DNA of 11,644 bases from Caldifarciminota bacterium (GCA_015486655.1 WFRF01000253.1:1-11644); one strand, 5' to 3'; positions 1 to 6,901 are shown, counted from the stretch's first letter. Notes: a model not told the origin generated them from the letters alone. Numbers and translations: made by a program.

Positions 1-12
1 GTAATGGATGAG

Positions 13-44
13 AACCCTTTGGAGCGAAGCTGCAATTTAGGGTT
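13..44. repeat. Imperfect palindrome with GCGAAGC core
   Basis: AACCCT (13-18) is the reverse complement of AGGGTT (39-44). Between them lies AGC-GAA-GCT (23-31), a mini-hairpin whose core GCGAAGC recurs at 278-284. The arms between the outer and inner stems are not fully paired. This may be a small dispersed palindromic unit, and whether it is repeated elsewhere in the genome cannot be seen here. Confidence 0.4.
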
Positions 45-50
45 CGTGTG

Positions 51-126
51 TATCCCTCTTTACTTCTCCCCAAGGAAACACATAAGTGAGCATGCGTAAC
101 GCTATCCCTCTCCCTCCGCTTTACTT
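51..126. repeat. Pair of imperfect direct repeats
   Basis: TATCCCTCT occurs at 51-59 and again at 103-111. Each copy is followed by TTACTT, immediately in the first copy (60-65) and after a short insertion of CCCTCCGC-like bases in the second (121-126). GCGTAACGC at 94-102 is a palindrome around a central A. The copies are short, and this could be a chance match in pyrimidine-rich DNA. Confidence 0.25.
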
Positions 127-189
127 TCGTACATTGAAATTGATATAAATATTAAATGAGAACACAGTAAGCGTGATTGTTTATAATCG

Positions 190-246
190 GTCATTCCGGA
201 CTTGATCCGGAATCTCACTCTGATGCTGAACCAAGTTCAGCATGAC
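190..246. repeat. 57-bp compound palindromic element (MITE/REP-like)
   Basis: The ends are inverted repeats, GTCAT (190-194) and ATGAC (242-246). Inside are two strong hairpins. ATTCCGGA (193-200) pairs with TCCGGAAT (206-213) over a 5-nt loop. ATGCTGAAC (223-231) pairs with GTTCAGCAT (235-243) over a 3-nt loop CAA. The bases between them (214-222) are unpaired. From general knowledge, units of this style, CATTCCGG...CCGGAAT joined to GCTGAAC...GTTCAGC, occur as dispersed non-coding repeats in several bacterial groups. They encode no protein and are presumably moved or copied in trans. No clear target-site duplication flanks it. The structure is seen directly; the repeat family is inferred. 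Confidence 0.7.
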
Positions 247-256
247 ATTTGTCAAT

Positions 257-291
257 TACCCTATGTAGAGGGGTACTGCGAAGCAGGGGGG
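257..291. repeat. Double hairpin with GCGAAGC core
   Basis: TACCC (257-261) pairs with GGGTA (271-275), with CCCT/AGGG (259-262/269-272) as an alternative register. It is followed directly by CTGC-GAA-GCAG (276-286), a perfect hairpin with a GAA triloop and the same GCGAAGC core as bases 24-30, and then a run of six G (286-291). It starts 10 nt after the 190-246 element, so this looks like an array of different small palindromes. No T-run follows, so it is not a typical intrinsic terminator on the + strand. Confidence 0.45.
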
Positions 292-379
292 TGTTAAAAG
301 AGCCATACGGGCTTTCCATTGAATTATAGTTTCTCAATTCCTATTTCTTAAATCTCGAAGAAATCTTTTTTACTCCCAT

Positions 380-404
380 TAGGTGGTTAATATGTTTACA
401 CCTA
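380..404. repeat. 6-bp inverted repeat upstream of the promoter
   Basis: TAGGTG (380-385) and CACCTA (399-404) are reverse complements separated by 13 nt, ending 24 nt before the -35 box at 429. Position and two-turn spacing would suit an operator. However, it does not resemble the FapR or FabT operators of other fatty-acid operons, and a 6-bp match of this kind is expected by chance in a region this long. It is recorded as a candidate only. Confidence 0.15.
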
Positions 405-428
405 TCTACTAATTTAGCCCTCTTCCTC

Positions 429-457
429 TTGACAAAACAAGACATAATGTTTAATAT
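429..457 (+). promoter_or_regulatory. Sigma70-type promoter of the yceD-rpmF-plsX-fab-rnc operon
   Basis: A perfect -35 box TTGACA (429-434), a 17-nt spacer and a -10 box TAATAT (452-457, 4 of 6 consensus bases) lie directly upstream of yceD. Only 8 nt separate the -10 box from the ATG at 466, so initiation 6-8 nt after the box would give a leader of zero to about three bases. This is the only convincing promoter I see for the + strand gene set. Confidence 0.7.
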
Positions 458-465
458 ATTCACCT

Positions 466-921
466 ATGAAAGAACTGGAAATTAACTCTATGCAAATAGA
501 GGATGAACTTATATTAGATTTTGATATTCCTTTTGATAAATGGAAGATAGATTCCATAAAAAAGAATTCTACTGTCAAAATTCACACCGATATACATAAA
601 ATCAAAAACCGTTTTTTTATAAAGAGCGATATTGTTTTTACCCTACAATTACAGTGTTCACGTTGTTTAAAAAATTTTGACAAAGAGATAAAAGAACATA
701 TTGATGTATATTTTGAAAACAAAAGAAATTTAAAATCCTACGATACGGACTATAAAGATTTAGATTCTGCCATTTACGAATATTGGGGAAGCACCATCGA
801 TCTGAGCCAAATGGTCTATGACACAATCATTACATCCATACCGATGAAACCTCTTTGTAGCCCCAAATGTCGCGGTATAAAGTTGAAAGATAAGGATATA
901 GATATAAAATTAGCATTATAA
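466..921 (+). CDS. yceD: YceD/DUF177 family protein (large-subunit rRNA/ribosome biogenesis factor)
   Basis: The 151-residue protein has the two cysteine pairs typical of DUF177: C64-x2-C67 (in QCSRCLKNF) and C131-x3-C135 (in PLCSPKCRG), probably a zinc or structural site. The family is almost always encoded just before rpmF, as here, and in Escherichia coli has been linked to 23S rRNA accumulation. Its molecular activity is not settled. The ATG at 466 is preferred because LEIN and LILDFDI then form the expected N-terminal strands. An ATG at 490 is the only nearby alternative. No Shine-Dalgarno sequence precedes 466, and the promoter -10 box ends 8 nt away, so translation may start on a leaderless mRNA. 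It is the first gene of the operon and ends 10 nt before rpmF. Confidence 0.88.
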   Translation: MKELEINSMQIEDELILDFDIPFDKWKIDSIKKNSTVKIHTDIHKIKNRFFIKSDIVFTLQLQCSRCLKNFDKEIKEHIDVYFENKRNLKSYDTDYKDLDSAIYEYWGSTIDLSQMVYDTIITSIPMKPLCSPKCRGIKLKDKDIDIKLAL

Positions 922-926
922 GGAGG
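920..926 (+). promoter_or_regulatory. Strong ribosome binding site of rpmF
   Basis: AAGGAGG, a perfect anti-16S complement, begins within the last bases of the yceD stop codon and sits 5 nt before the rpmF ATG. It is the strongest SD in the + strand operon, and it contrasts with yceD, which has none. Confidence 0.85.
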
Positions 927-931
927 AAAAA

Positions 932-1117
932 ATGCCAGTACCAAAGAGAAGACACTCAAAAACAAGAGGAAGAAAGAGAAGAACAAATTGGAAACTCTCA
1001 CAACCGGCAATTGCCCTTTGTCCGAAATGCCACAATCCCATGATTCCTCATCATGTCTGTCCCACATGCGGATATTATAATAAAAGGGAAGTAATCGTAA
1101 CAGTTAAGAAAATGTAA
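932..1117 (+). CDS. rpmF: 50S ribosomal protein bL32
   Basis: This 61-residue basic protein begins MPVPKRRHSKTRGRKRR, the standard bL32 N-terminus that threads into 23S rRNA. It then has a zinc ribbon with C30-x2-C33 (CPKC) and C43-x2-C46 (CPTC), so it is the zinc-binding (C+) form. Length and motifs match the family throughout. The start is fixed by the AAGGAGG five bases upstream. The stop overlaps the plsX start by one base (TAATG), which suggests translational coupling. Pairing with yceD upstream and plsX downstream is the common bacterial arrangement, tying ribosome production to lipid synthesis. Confidence 0.97.
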   Translation: MPVPKRRHSKTRGRKRRTNWKLSQPAIALCPKCHNPMIPHHVCPTCGYYNKREVIVTVKKM

Positions 1118-2097
1118 TGGAATATAAAATTGCAATCGATGCCGCCGGCGGCGACTTCGGCTACTCTCCCAATATTGAAGGAGCAAGATTAGCTTTACTT
1201 GAAAAAAATGATATTAGGCTTTTTTTGGTGGGGGACAAAACCGAAATAGAGTCGGGTATAAGTAAGTTCGAAAACAACCTTAAAGAAAGAATTGAAGTTA
1301 TACATTCATCGGAATTTATATCCATGGATGATTCACCTACATCCGTAAGCAGTAAAAAAGATTCTTCAATCGTTAAAGGCGTGGAATTGGTGAAAAACGG
1401 TATTGCAGACTGTTTTTTAAGTGCCGGCAACTCAGGCGCCTGTATGGCAGCTTCTCTTTTAACATTAGGAAGACTGAGTAAAGTTCGGCGCCCAGCAATA
1501 GCTGCAATAATCCCAACATTGGAAAAACCCGTTCTTCTACTTGATGCCGGTGCAAACTCCGAAGTAAAACCCGAGGATTTAATTCAATTTGCCCTATTAG
1601 GCAGCATATATTCCGGAGAAATACTCGATGTACCGAATCCTTCAATAGGATTATTAAATATGGGAACAGAGGCAAAAAAAGGGACAAAAACAATTGTGGA
1701 AGCCTATAATTTACTAAAGGGAAGCAACTTGAATTTCGTCGGTAATGTAGAGGGAAACGATATTCTGACAGGTAAATGTGATGTCATAGTTGCAGACGGT
1801 TTTACAGGTAATATTGTTTTAAAAACCCTTGAAAGTTTTACACCGTTTCTCAAAGACGTTGTAAAGAACAGCAAGGGTATCGTTCATAAATATTTTACAT
1901 ACAAATTATTGAAAAAAGAACTTGCCAACTTTACATATGAAACTTACGGAGCAGCTCCGCTATTAGGGATAAATGGAGTAAGCCTTATTGCCCATGGACG
2001 TTCTACTCCCGTTGCGATTAAAAATGCAATTTTAACCGGGCGTAAGAATATAGAAAAAGATATACTAAATAAAATGTTAAAAAGCCTAAATTTGTGA
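1117..2097 (+). CDS. plsX: Phosphate acyltransferase PlsX (acyl-ACP:phosphate)
   Basis: PlsX makes acyl-phosphate from acyl-ACP and orthophosphate, feeding PlsY in the first step of phosphatidic acid synthesis at the inner face of the membrane. The 326 residues match the family length. Family segments visible are the N-terminal IDAAGGD loop (residues 7-13, where most members have DAMGGD), LSAGNSGA, LLDAGAN followed by KPEDLIQFA, IGLLNMGTEAKKG and VADGFTGNIVLKTLE. The start codon shares one base with the rpmF stop and lacks a good SD, so re-initiation by terminating ribosomes is likely. The end overlaps the SD of fabH. The Met-to-Ala change at residue 10 is mild. Identification is certain from the whole-length pattern and the neighbours. 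Confidence 0.96.
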   Translation: MEYKIAIDAAGGDFGYSPNIEGARLALLEKNDIRLFLVGDKTEIESGISKFENNLKERIEVIHSSEFISMDDSPTSVSSKKDSSIVKGVELVKNGIADCFLSAGNSGACMAASLLTLGRLSKVRRPAIAAIIPTLEKPVLLLDAGANSEVKPEDLIQFALLGSIYSGEILDVPNPSIGLLNMGTEAKKGTKTIVEAYNLLKGSNLNFVGNVEGNDILTGKCDVIVADGFTGNIVLKTLESFTPFLKDVVKNSKGIVHKYFTYKLLKKELANFTYETYGAAPLLGINGVSLIAHGRSTPVAIKNAILTGRKNIEKDILNKMLKSLNL

Positions 2098-2105
2098 GGT
2101 GTTGA

Positions 2106-3089
2106 ATGGCAAAAAGACTAAAAATAATTGGGACAGGATCCTACCTTCCTGAAAAAATATTGACAAATTTAGATCTTGAAAAGATGGTCGATACGAGTGA
2201 CCAGTGGATTACGGAAAGGACAGGTATAAAAGAGAGGAGAATAGCCGATGAGAATACGGCTGTTTCTGATCTGATGACGAAAGCAGCGAAAAATGCCATT
2301 GAGATGGCCGGTATTTCCAAAGAGGAAATTGACGGCATTATCGTTGCAACTGTAACCCCTGATATGATGTTTCCCTCAACAGCATGTATTGTTCAAAACA
2401 ATCTCGAAATAAAGCAAGGGTTCGCATTTGACTTAAGTGCCGGATGTTCCGGTTTTTTATACGCTCTTGAAGTGGCACAAAATTTTATCGTATCGGGCAA
2501 ATATAAAAAATTACTCGTTATCGGCGGAGAAACACTCTCCAAGATAACGAACTGGGAAGATAGAAATACATGCGTTCTCTTTGGAGACGGTGCCGGTGCA
2601 GCCATTGTTGAAGGAAGTGATGATGATTCCGGGCTACTCTCCTCAACCATTGGCGCAAAAGGCGAATATGGCGATCTTTTATATCAACCTGCCGGTGGTT
2701 CCCGCATGCCCGCATCCAAGGAAACCGTTGAAAAGAACCTTCATACTGTTTTCATGAACGGAAGAGAGGTTTTTAACCATGCAGTAAGAACCATGGTATC
2801 TGCCGCTAATGAGGCTCTGGAAAAAGCGGGAGTAAGCGGAGATGACATTGACATATTTATTCCACACCAGGCTAACGTAAGAATTATGCAGTCCACGGCA
2901 AAAAGATTACACATTCCCATAGAAAAAGTCTTTATAAACATAGATAAGTACGCAAACACATCAGCCGGGACTTTACCCATAGCACTTGATCAGGCTGTCA
3001 GAAACGGACAAATAAAAAAAGGAGATTTAATTCTTTTTGATGTTTTCGGAGCAGGACTCACATGGGGAGCTGCGGTAATGAGGTGGTAA
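2106..3089 (+). CDS. fabH: Beta-ketoacyl-ACP synthase III (FabH)
   Basis: FabH condenses acetyl-CoA or another short acyl-CoA with malonyl-ACP to start fatty acid synthesis. The Cys-His-Asn triad is complete: C114 (in AGCSGF), H254 (in IPHQAN) and N284 (in YANTSAG), with the usual 30-residue His-Asn spacing. F89 in MMFPSTA matches the Phe87 that shortens the primer pocket in Escherichia coli, which suggests a short-chain primer. WITERTGIKERR near residue 34 is the usual nucleotide/CoA-binding N-terminal segment. Length of 327 is typical. SD GAGGTG at 2096-2101 overlaps the plsX stop, and the C-terminal codons in turn form the SD of fabD. Confidence 0.97.
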   Translation: MAKRLKIIGTGSYLPEKILTNLDLEKMVDTSDQWITERTGIKERRIADENTAVSDLMTKAAKNAIEMAGISKEEIDGIIVATVTPDMMFPSTACIVQNNLEIKQGFAFDLSAGCSGFLYALEVAQNFIVSGKYKKLLVIGGETLSKITNWEDRNTCVLFGDGAGAAIVEGSDDDSGLLSSTIGAKGEYGDLLYQPAGGSRMPASKETVEKNLHTVFMNGREVFNHAVRTMVSAANEALEKAGVSGDDIDIFIPHQANVRIMQSTAKRLHIPIEKVFINIDKYANTSAGTLPIALDQAVRNGQIKKGDLILFDVFGAGLTWGAAVMRW

Positions 3090-3090
3090 A

Positions 3091-4008
3091 ATGAGCAAAA
3101 TTGCGGCTATCTTTCCCGGACAGGGAGCTCAAAAAGTCGGAATGGGAAAAGATCTTTATGAAAACAACAGATCTGCTGCGGATCTTTACGAAAAAGCCAA
3201 TGAAATTTTGGGTTTTTCCATTAAAGACGTGTCTTTTAACGGACCTGACGAGAAATTAAAGATCTCATCCAATACACAGCCCGCCATATTTCTTCATTCG
3301 GCAATTATATACTCTCTTATTAAGGATAAATTTAAGTTTTCCTTTACTGCCGGTCACAGCTTGGGGGAATACGCAGCCCTATTTGCATCAGGCGTTATCT
3401 CTTTTGAAGACGGACTGAAACTTGTCCGAAGACGTGGAGAACTGATGAGTGAAAAATCCGAAAAAGAGGAAGGAACAATGGCTGCAATAATAGGACTAAC
3501 AATGGATAAATTAAGCGAAATTATTGATAAAGCATCTAAAAAGGGAATAGTTATGGCAGCAAACTTTAATTCCCCGCAACAAATAGTTATTTCCGGAGAA
3601 AAACGAGCGGTTAAATATGCATGCGAACTTGCCATTGATTCCAATGCAAAAAAAGCAATCGAACTTAATGTTAGCAATGCTTTTCATTCTCCTCTTATGG
3701 AAAAAGCCAGTAAAGAGTTTGCCTCATTTATAGATTCGTTTAATTTCAACAATCCCGTCATTCCTTTTATTGCTGCCGGAGATTTAAAAATATATCGAAA
3801 CGGAAAAGAAATAAAAGAGTACATGAAAAGACAAATTATGTTACCTGTAAAATGGGTCGATACGGTAACAGCCATGAAATCCGAAGGTGTAACGGAAGTG
3901 GTTGAATTAGGCCCCGGACGAACATTGTGTAACCTTATCAAGCGTATTGACAGAGATATAAAACTCAATTATATAAATAATATGGAATCCGTTAACAAAT
4001 TACAATGA
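3091..4008 (+). CDS. fabD: Malonyl-CoA:ACP transacylase (FabD)
   Basis: FabD moves the malonyl group from CoA to ACP, supplying FabH and FabF. The GQGAQ motif is at residues 10-14. The nucleophile is S90 in GHSLGEYAAL, and the catalytic base is H199 in NAFHSPLM. An Arg-rich segment LVRRRGELM provides the carboxylate-binding Arg. The C-terminal VVELGPGRTL is the usual end of the fold. Length of 305 is normal. Its SD (GAGGTGG, 3080-3086) is built from the last codons and stop of fabH, and only one base separates the two genes, so the two are translationally coupled. Confidence 0.97.
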   Translation: MSKIAAIFPGQGAQKVGMGKDLYENNRSAADLYEKANEILGFSIKDVSFNGPDEKLKISSNTQPAIFLHSAIIYSLIKDKFKFSFTAGHSLGEYAALFASGVISFEDGLKLVRRRGELMSEKSEKEEGTMAAIIGLTMDKLSEIIDKASKKGIVMAANFNSPQQIVISGEKRAVKYACELAIDSNAKKAIELNVSNAFHSPLMEKASKEFASFIDSFNFNNPVIPFIAAGDLKIYRNGKEIKEYMKRQIMLPVKWVDTVTAMKSEGVTEVVELGPGRTLCNLIKRIDRDIKLNYINNMESVNKLQ

Positions 4009-4015
4009 GGTAATT

Positions 4016-4750
4016 ATGGAATTTAATGGAAAAACAGCTGTGATAACAGGAGGAAGAAGAGGAATCGGCAAGGCTATAGCACTGTCGTTCGCCAAAGCCG
4101 GAGCAAATATTGTCGTTATCGATTTAAACGAAGATAACGAGATCCAAAACGAATTCTCTTCATATCCGGGAAAATTTATGTATGTTCCCCTGAATATCGT
4201 TAACTACGACAGTGTGATGGAATCATTTAAAAAAATTGTCGAACAAATGGTGGCAATTGACATATTAGTGAATAATGCCGGGATTACAAGGGATAATTTA
4301 ATAATCAGAATGGAAGAAAAAGAATGGGATGCCGTAATAAATACAAACTTAAAAGGCACATTCAATTGCTGTAAAGCTGCAATTCCGTTTATGATGAAAA
4401 AAAGATACGGTAAAATTATAAACATTGCTTCTGTAATAGGAGAAATCGGAAATGCCGGACAGTCCAACTATGCAGCTTCAAAAGCCGGTATAATCGGACT
4501 TACAAAATCATTGGCAAAGGAGGTGGCAAGGAGAAATATATGTATAAACGCTATTGCTCCGGGATTTATCGAAACCGATATGACAAAAGTTCTCCCGGAG
4601 AATGTAGTCGCTAATTATTTGAATAGTATACCTAAAAGAATATTGGGAAAACCTGAAGATGTTGCAAATGCCGTTTTGTTTCTATCATCCGAAATGGCAG
4701 ATTACATTACAGGTCAGGTAATAAACGTAGATGGTGGATTGGTAATGTAA
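4016..4750 (+). CDS. fabG: 3-oxoacyl-ACP reductase (FabG)
   Basis: FabG is an NADPH-dependent short-chain dehydrogenase that reduces 3-oxoacyl-ACP to 3-hydroxyacyl-ACP in each elongation round. The Rossmann glycine motif reads TGGRRGIG (commonly TGASRGIG), followed by NNAG. The catalytic residues are S139, Y152 and K156 (the YAASK box). PGFIETDMT and ITGQVINVDGG are the usual C-terminal FabG motifs. Length of 244 is typical. SD GAGGT overlaps the fabD stop. Short-chain dehydrogenases are a large family, but the position between fabD and acpP makes this assignment secure. Confidence 0.95.
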   Translation: MEFNGKTAVITGGRRGIGKAIALSFAKAGANIVVIDLNEDNEIQNEFSSYPGKFMYVPLNIVNYDSVMESFKKIVEQMVAIDILVNNAGITRDNLIIRMEEKEWDAVINTNLKGTFNCCKAAIPFMMKKRYGKIINIASVIGEIGNAGQSNYAASKAGIIGLTKSLAKEVARRNICINAIAPGFIETDMTKVLPENVVANYLNSIPKRILGKPEDVANAVLFLSSEMADYITGQVINVDGGLVM

Positions 4751-4763
4751 AAAAGGAGTAATT

Positions 4764-5009
4764 ATGAACAGAGAAGAAATTTTTGAAAAATTGAAAGATT
4801 TGATGGTTGATAAACTCGGTGTTGATGAGAATGAAATTAAAGAGGAGTCCCACATAATTGATGATCTCGGCGCAGATTCATTGGATATAGTCGAATTTGC
4901 CATGGGAATCGAAGATGAGTTTGCAATTCCAAAAATTCCCCAAGAAGACATTGACAAACTCACAACGGTAACTGCAATAATCGATTACATAGAAGAAAAA
5001 ACAAAGTAA
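4764..5009 (+). CDS. acpP: Acyl carrier protein
   Basis: This is a small acidic 81-residue protein. S39 in the motif GADSLDIVEF is the attachment site of 4'-phosphopantetheine, from which growing acyl chains hang. The four-helix pattern and the helix II recognition face (LDIVEFAMGIEDEF) are typical. SD AAGGAG lies 5 nt before the ATG and is the best in the fab part of the operon, which fits the high ACP demand. It is placed between fabG and fabF as in many bacteria. The product must be activated by a holo-ACP synthase encoded elsewhere. Confidence 0.97.
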   Translation: MNREEIFEKLKDLMVDKLGVDENEIKEESHIIDDLGADSLDIVEFAMGIEDEFAIPKIPQEDIDKLTTVTAIIDYIEEKTK

Positions 5010-5019
5010 TGGAGTTTTT

Positions 5020-6261
5020 ATGAATCGAAGGGTTGTCGTTACGGGGATTGGTGTTGTTTCTCCCATAGGCATCGGTAAAGATGACTTTTGGAAAGCACTG
5101 AGAACGGGCAAAAACGGAATAAAGAAGATTACTAAATTCCCAACCGAGGGGTTTGCATCAAAAATTGCCGGAGAAATCCCGGATTTTAATCCGGAAAATT
5201 ACGGTTTGAGCCGAAAAGAAACCAGGAGAATGGATATTGCTGCGGTATATGCTGTAGTTGCAGCCAATGAAGCAATCAACGACTCAAAACTTGACAACGC
5301 AAAATTTGATCCTTACAGAGCCGGTGTTCTTGCCACTTCCGGAATCGGCGGTATAAACACTTTCGAGAAACAGCACAAAATATTTATGGAAAAAGGACCC
5401 TCGAGGATAAGTCCCTTTTATGTTCCAATGATGATTATTAACACTATCAGCGGTGAAATCTCCATTAGACATAAACTCAAGGGACCTAACTTTTCAGTGG
5501 TATCCGCATGTGCCTCATCAACACATGCCATTGGTGAAGCTTTTGAAATAATCAGAAGGGACGATGCCGATATTATGGTTGCAGGCGGAGCGGAGGCAGC
5601 AGTTACTGAAATGGCTGTCGGTGGTTTTTCATCTATGAGAGCCCTTTCAACCCGTAATGATGAACCGGAAAAAGCTTCAAGACCCTTTGATAAAGACAGA
5701 GACGGATTTGTCATCGGAGAGGGTTCGGGTATCATTGTCCTTGAGGAACTGGAACATGCTTTACAGAGAGGAGCAAAGATATACGGAGAATTAAAGGGTT
5801 ATGGAGCCACCGGCGATGCTTATCATATTACAGCTCCTTCTCCAGATGGTTCTGGACCTGCAAAATCGATGGAGTTTGCAGTGAAAAAAGCAGGACTCAA
5901 TCTTGAAGATGTAGATTATATCAATGCTCACGGGACATCAACACCATTGAACGATAAAATTGAAACAACGGCAATTAAATTATTGTTTAAAGAACATACT
6001 TATAAAATTGCCGTAAACTCAACCAAATCAATGACGGGTCATTTACTGGGTGCTGCAGGTGGAGTCGAGGCAATCGCCACTTTACTCCAAATTCAAAACG
6101 GGATAATACATCCCACAATTAACTATACCACAAAAGATCCGGAATGTGATCTTGATTATGTCCCCAATCAAGCGAGAGAAAAAGTTATTAAAAACGCAAT
6201 TTCAAACTCTCTCGGTTTTGGCGGACATAATGCCAGTTTACTTTTCAGTCGTTATGAATGA
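5020..6261 (+). CDS. fabF: Beta-ketoacyl-ACP synthase II (FabF)
   Basis: FabF is the elongating condensing enzyme, joining acyl-ACP and malonyl-ACP. The Cys-His-His triad is C164 (SACASSTHA), H304 (NAHGTSTP) and H341 (TGHLLGAAG), with K336 (TKSMTGH) as the supporting lysine. These fall at nearly the same numbers as in Escherichia coli FabF, and 413 residues is the normal length. The C-terminal GFGGHNAS loop, which gates malonyl binding, is present. SD GGAG sits 5 nt before the ATG. The last 8 bases overlap the rnc start (ATGAATGA), so the downstream RNase III gene is probably translationally coupled to it. Confidence 0.97.
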   Translation: MNRRVVVTGIGVVSPIGIGKDDFWKALRTGKNGIKKITKFPTEGFASKIAGEIPDFNPENYGLSRKETRRMDIAAVYAVVAANEAINDSKLDNAKFDPYRAGVLATSGIGGINTFEKQHKIFMEKGPSRISPFYVPMMIINTISGEISIRHKLKGPNFSVVSACASSTHAIGEAFEIIRRDDADIMVAGGAEAAVTEMAVGGFSSMRALSTRNDEPEKASRPFDKDRDGFVIGEGSGIIVLEELEHALQRGAKIYGELKGYGATGDAYHITAPSPDGSGPAKSMEFAVKKAGLNLEDVDYINAHGTSTPLNDKIETTAIKLLFKEHTYKIAVNSTKSMTGHLLGAAGGVEAIATLLQIQNGIIHPTINYTTKDPECDLDYVPNQAREKVIKNAISNSLGFGGHNASLLFSRYE

Positions 6262-6901
6262 ATCTGAAGAGCTGGAGAATATTTTAGGTGTTAAATTTGA
6301 CAAAAAAGATATTCTCCAGCTTGCTTTAACTCACAAATCTTATTCTTCGAAAAATAATGATCGCCTGGAGTTTTTAGGAGACACAATTCTTAACTTTACC
6401 ATATCAAATTACCTCTTTGATAAATTTCATAATGCCTCCTCTGGAGATCTTTCAAGGCTAAAGGGGTATATAGTTAGTCAAGATTATCTTCTAATCATAG
6501 CAAAGAAACTGGAATTGAATAAATTTATCTTATTGGGAAAGGGTGAACTCCTCTCAGATGGTAACTATAAACCTTCTATTTTGAGCAGTGCTCTTGAAGC
6601 AATTATAGCAGCTATTTATATATCAAACGGTTTTAATGAAGCCAAACACTTTATACTGAACCATTTCAATCTTGAATCCATTCCTTTTGAAACGGACAAA
6701 AACTTCAAAGGAAAACTCCAAACAATCACATTGAAAAGATACGGTGTCCTCCCGGAATATAAAACTTATAGGAGCGGAAACAAATATATTTCAGAAGTTT
6801 CCGTAATTGAAAAATTTCTATCCAAAGGGGAAGGGTCCAGTAAAAAATCTGCCGAGAACAGTGCTGCAGTAAAAGCTCTCAAAATACTGAAAACTACCTG
6901 A
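6254..6901 (+). CDS. rnc: Ribonuclease III with altered metal site
   Basis: RNase III cleaves double-stranded RNA, including rRNA precursors. The 215-residue protein has a nuclease domain (about 1-145) with signature RLEFLGD (E39, D43), and a C-terminal dsRNA-binding domain (about 150-215) with KLQTITLKRYG and GEGSSKKSAENSAA. The alignment to Escherichia coli is gap-free through the active site with an offset of two. E39, D43 and E115 match E41, D45 and E117, but S112 stands where the metal-ligand D114 is expected and S63 replaces E65. The ATG at 6254 is chosen because it gives the normal N-terminus and overlaps the fabF stop by 8 nt; codons upstream in this frame run through fabF. No clear SD is seen. 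Its 3' end overlaps the convergent TPR gene by 8 nt. Confidence 0.93.
   Translation: MNESEELENILGVKFDKKDILQLALTHKSYSSKNNDRLEFLGDTILNFTISNYLFDKFHNASSGDLSRLKGYIVSQDYLLIIAKKLELNKFILLGKGELLSDGNYKPSILSSALEAIIAAIYISNGFNEAKHFILNHFNLESIPFETDKNFKGKLQTITLKRYGVLPEYKTYRSGNKYISEVSVIEKFLSKGEGSSKKSAENSAAVKALKILKTT

Larger units (their letters stand above)
1..465. other. Intergenic region with palindromic repeats and the promoter of the yceD-fab operon
   Basis: No reading frame here looks like a protein. Frame 1 stays open from the window edge for about 32 codons, but the peptide resembles nothing I know and has no start. The stretch holds several short inverted and direct repeats in bases 13-291, listed separately. 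Bases 300-428 are AT-rich with no clear structure apart from a weak 6-bp inverted repeat, and a promoter lies at 429-457. I see no tRNA cloverleaf or rRNA segment. The end of an upstream gene could lie just left of the window. Confidence 0.7.

Noticed and set aside
1..99. Open reading frame from the window edge in frame 1, about 32 codons
   Set aside because: The translated residues resemble no family, there is no start in the window, and the bases coincide with inverted repeats. Too short to call the end of a gene.
301..315. AGCC-ATACG-GGCT as a terminator of a gene to the left
   Set aside because: The stem is only 4 bp, no T-run follows, and no gene is seen upstream.
1161..5735. Many antisense frames of 60-107 codons opposite plsX, fabH, fabD, fabG and fabF
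   Set aside because: They mirror well-supported genes, show no recognisable domain and have no SD or promoter context.
6146..6253. Upstream extension of rnc to an ATG at 6146
   Set aside because: This part lies wholly within fabF coding sequence and adds 36 residues not found in RNase III. The ATG at 6254 gives the normal N-terminus.
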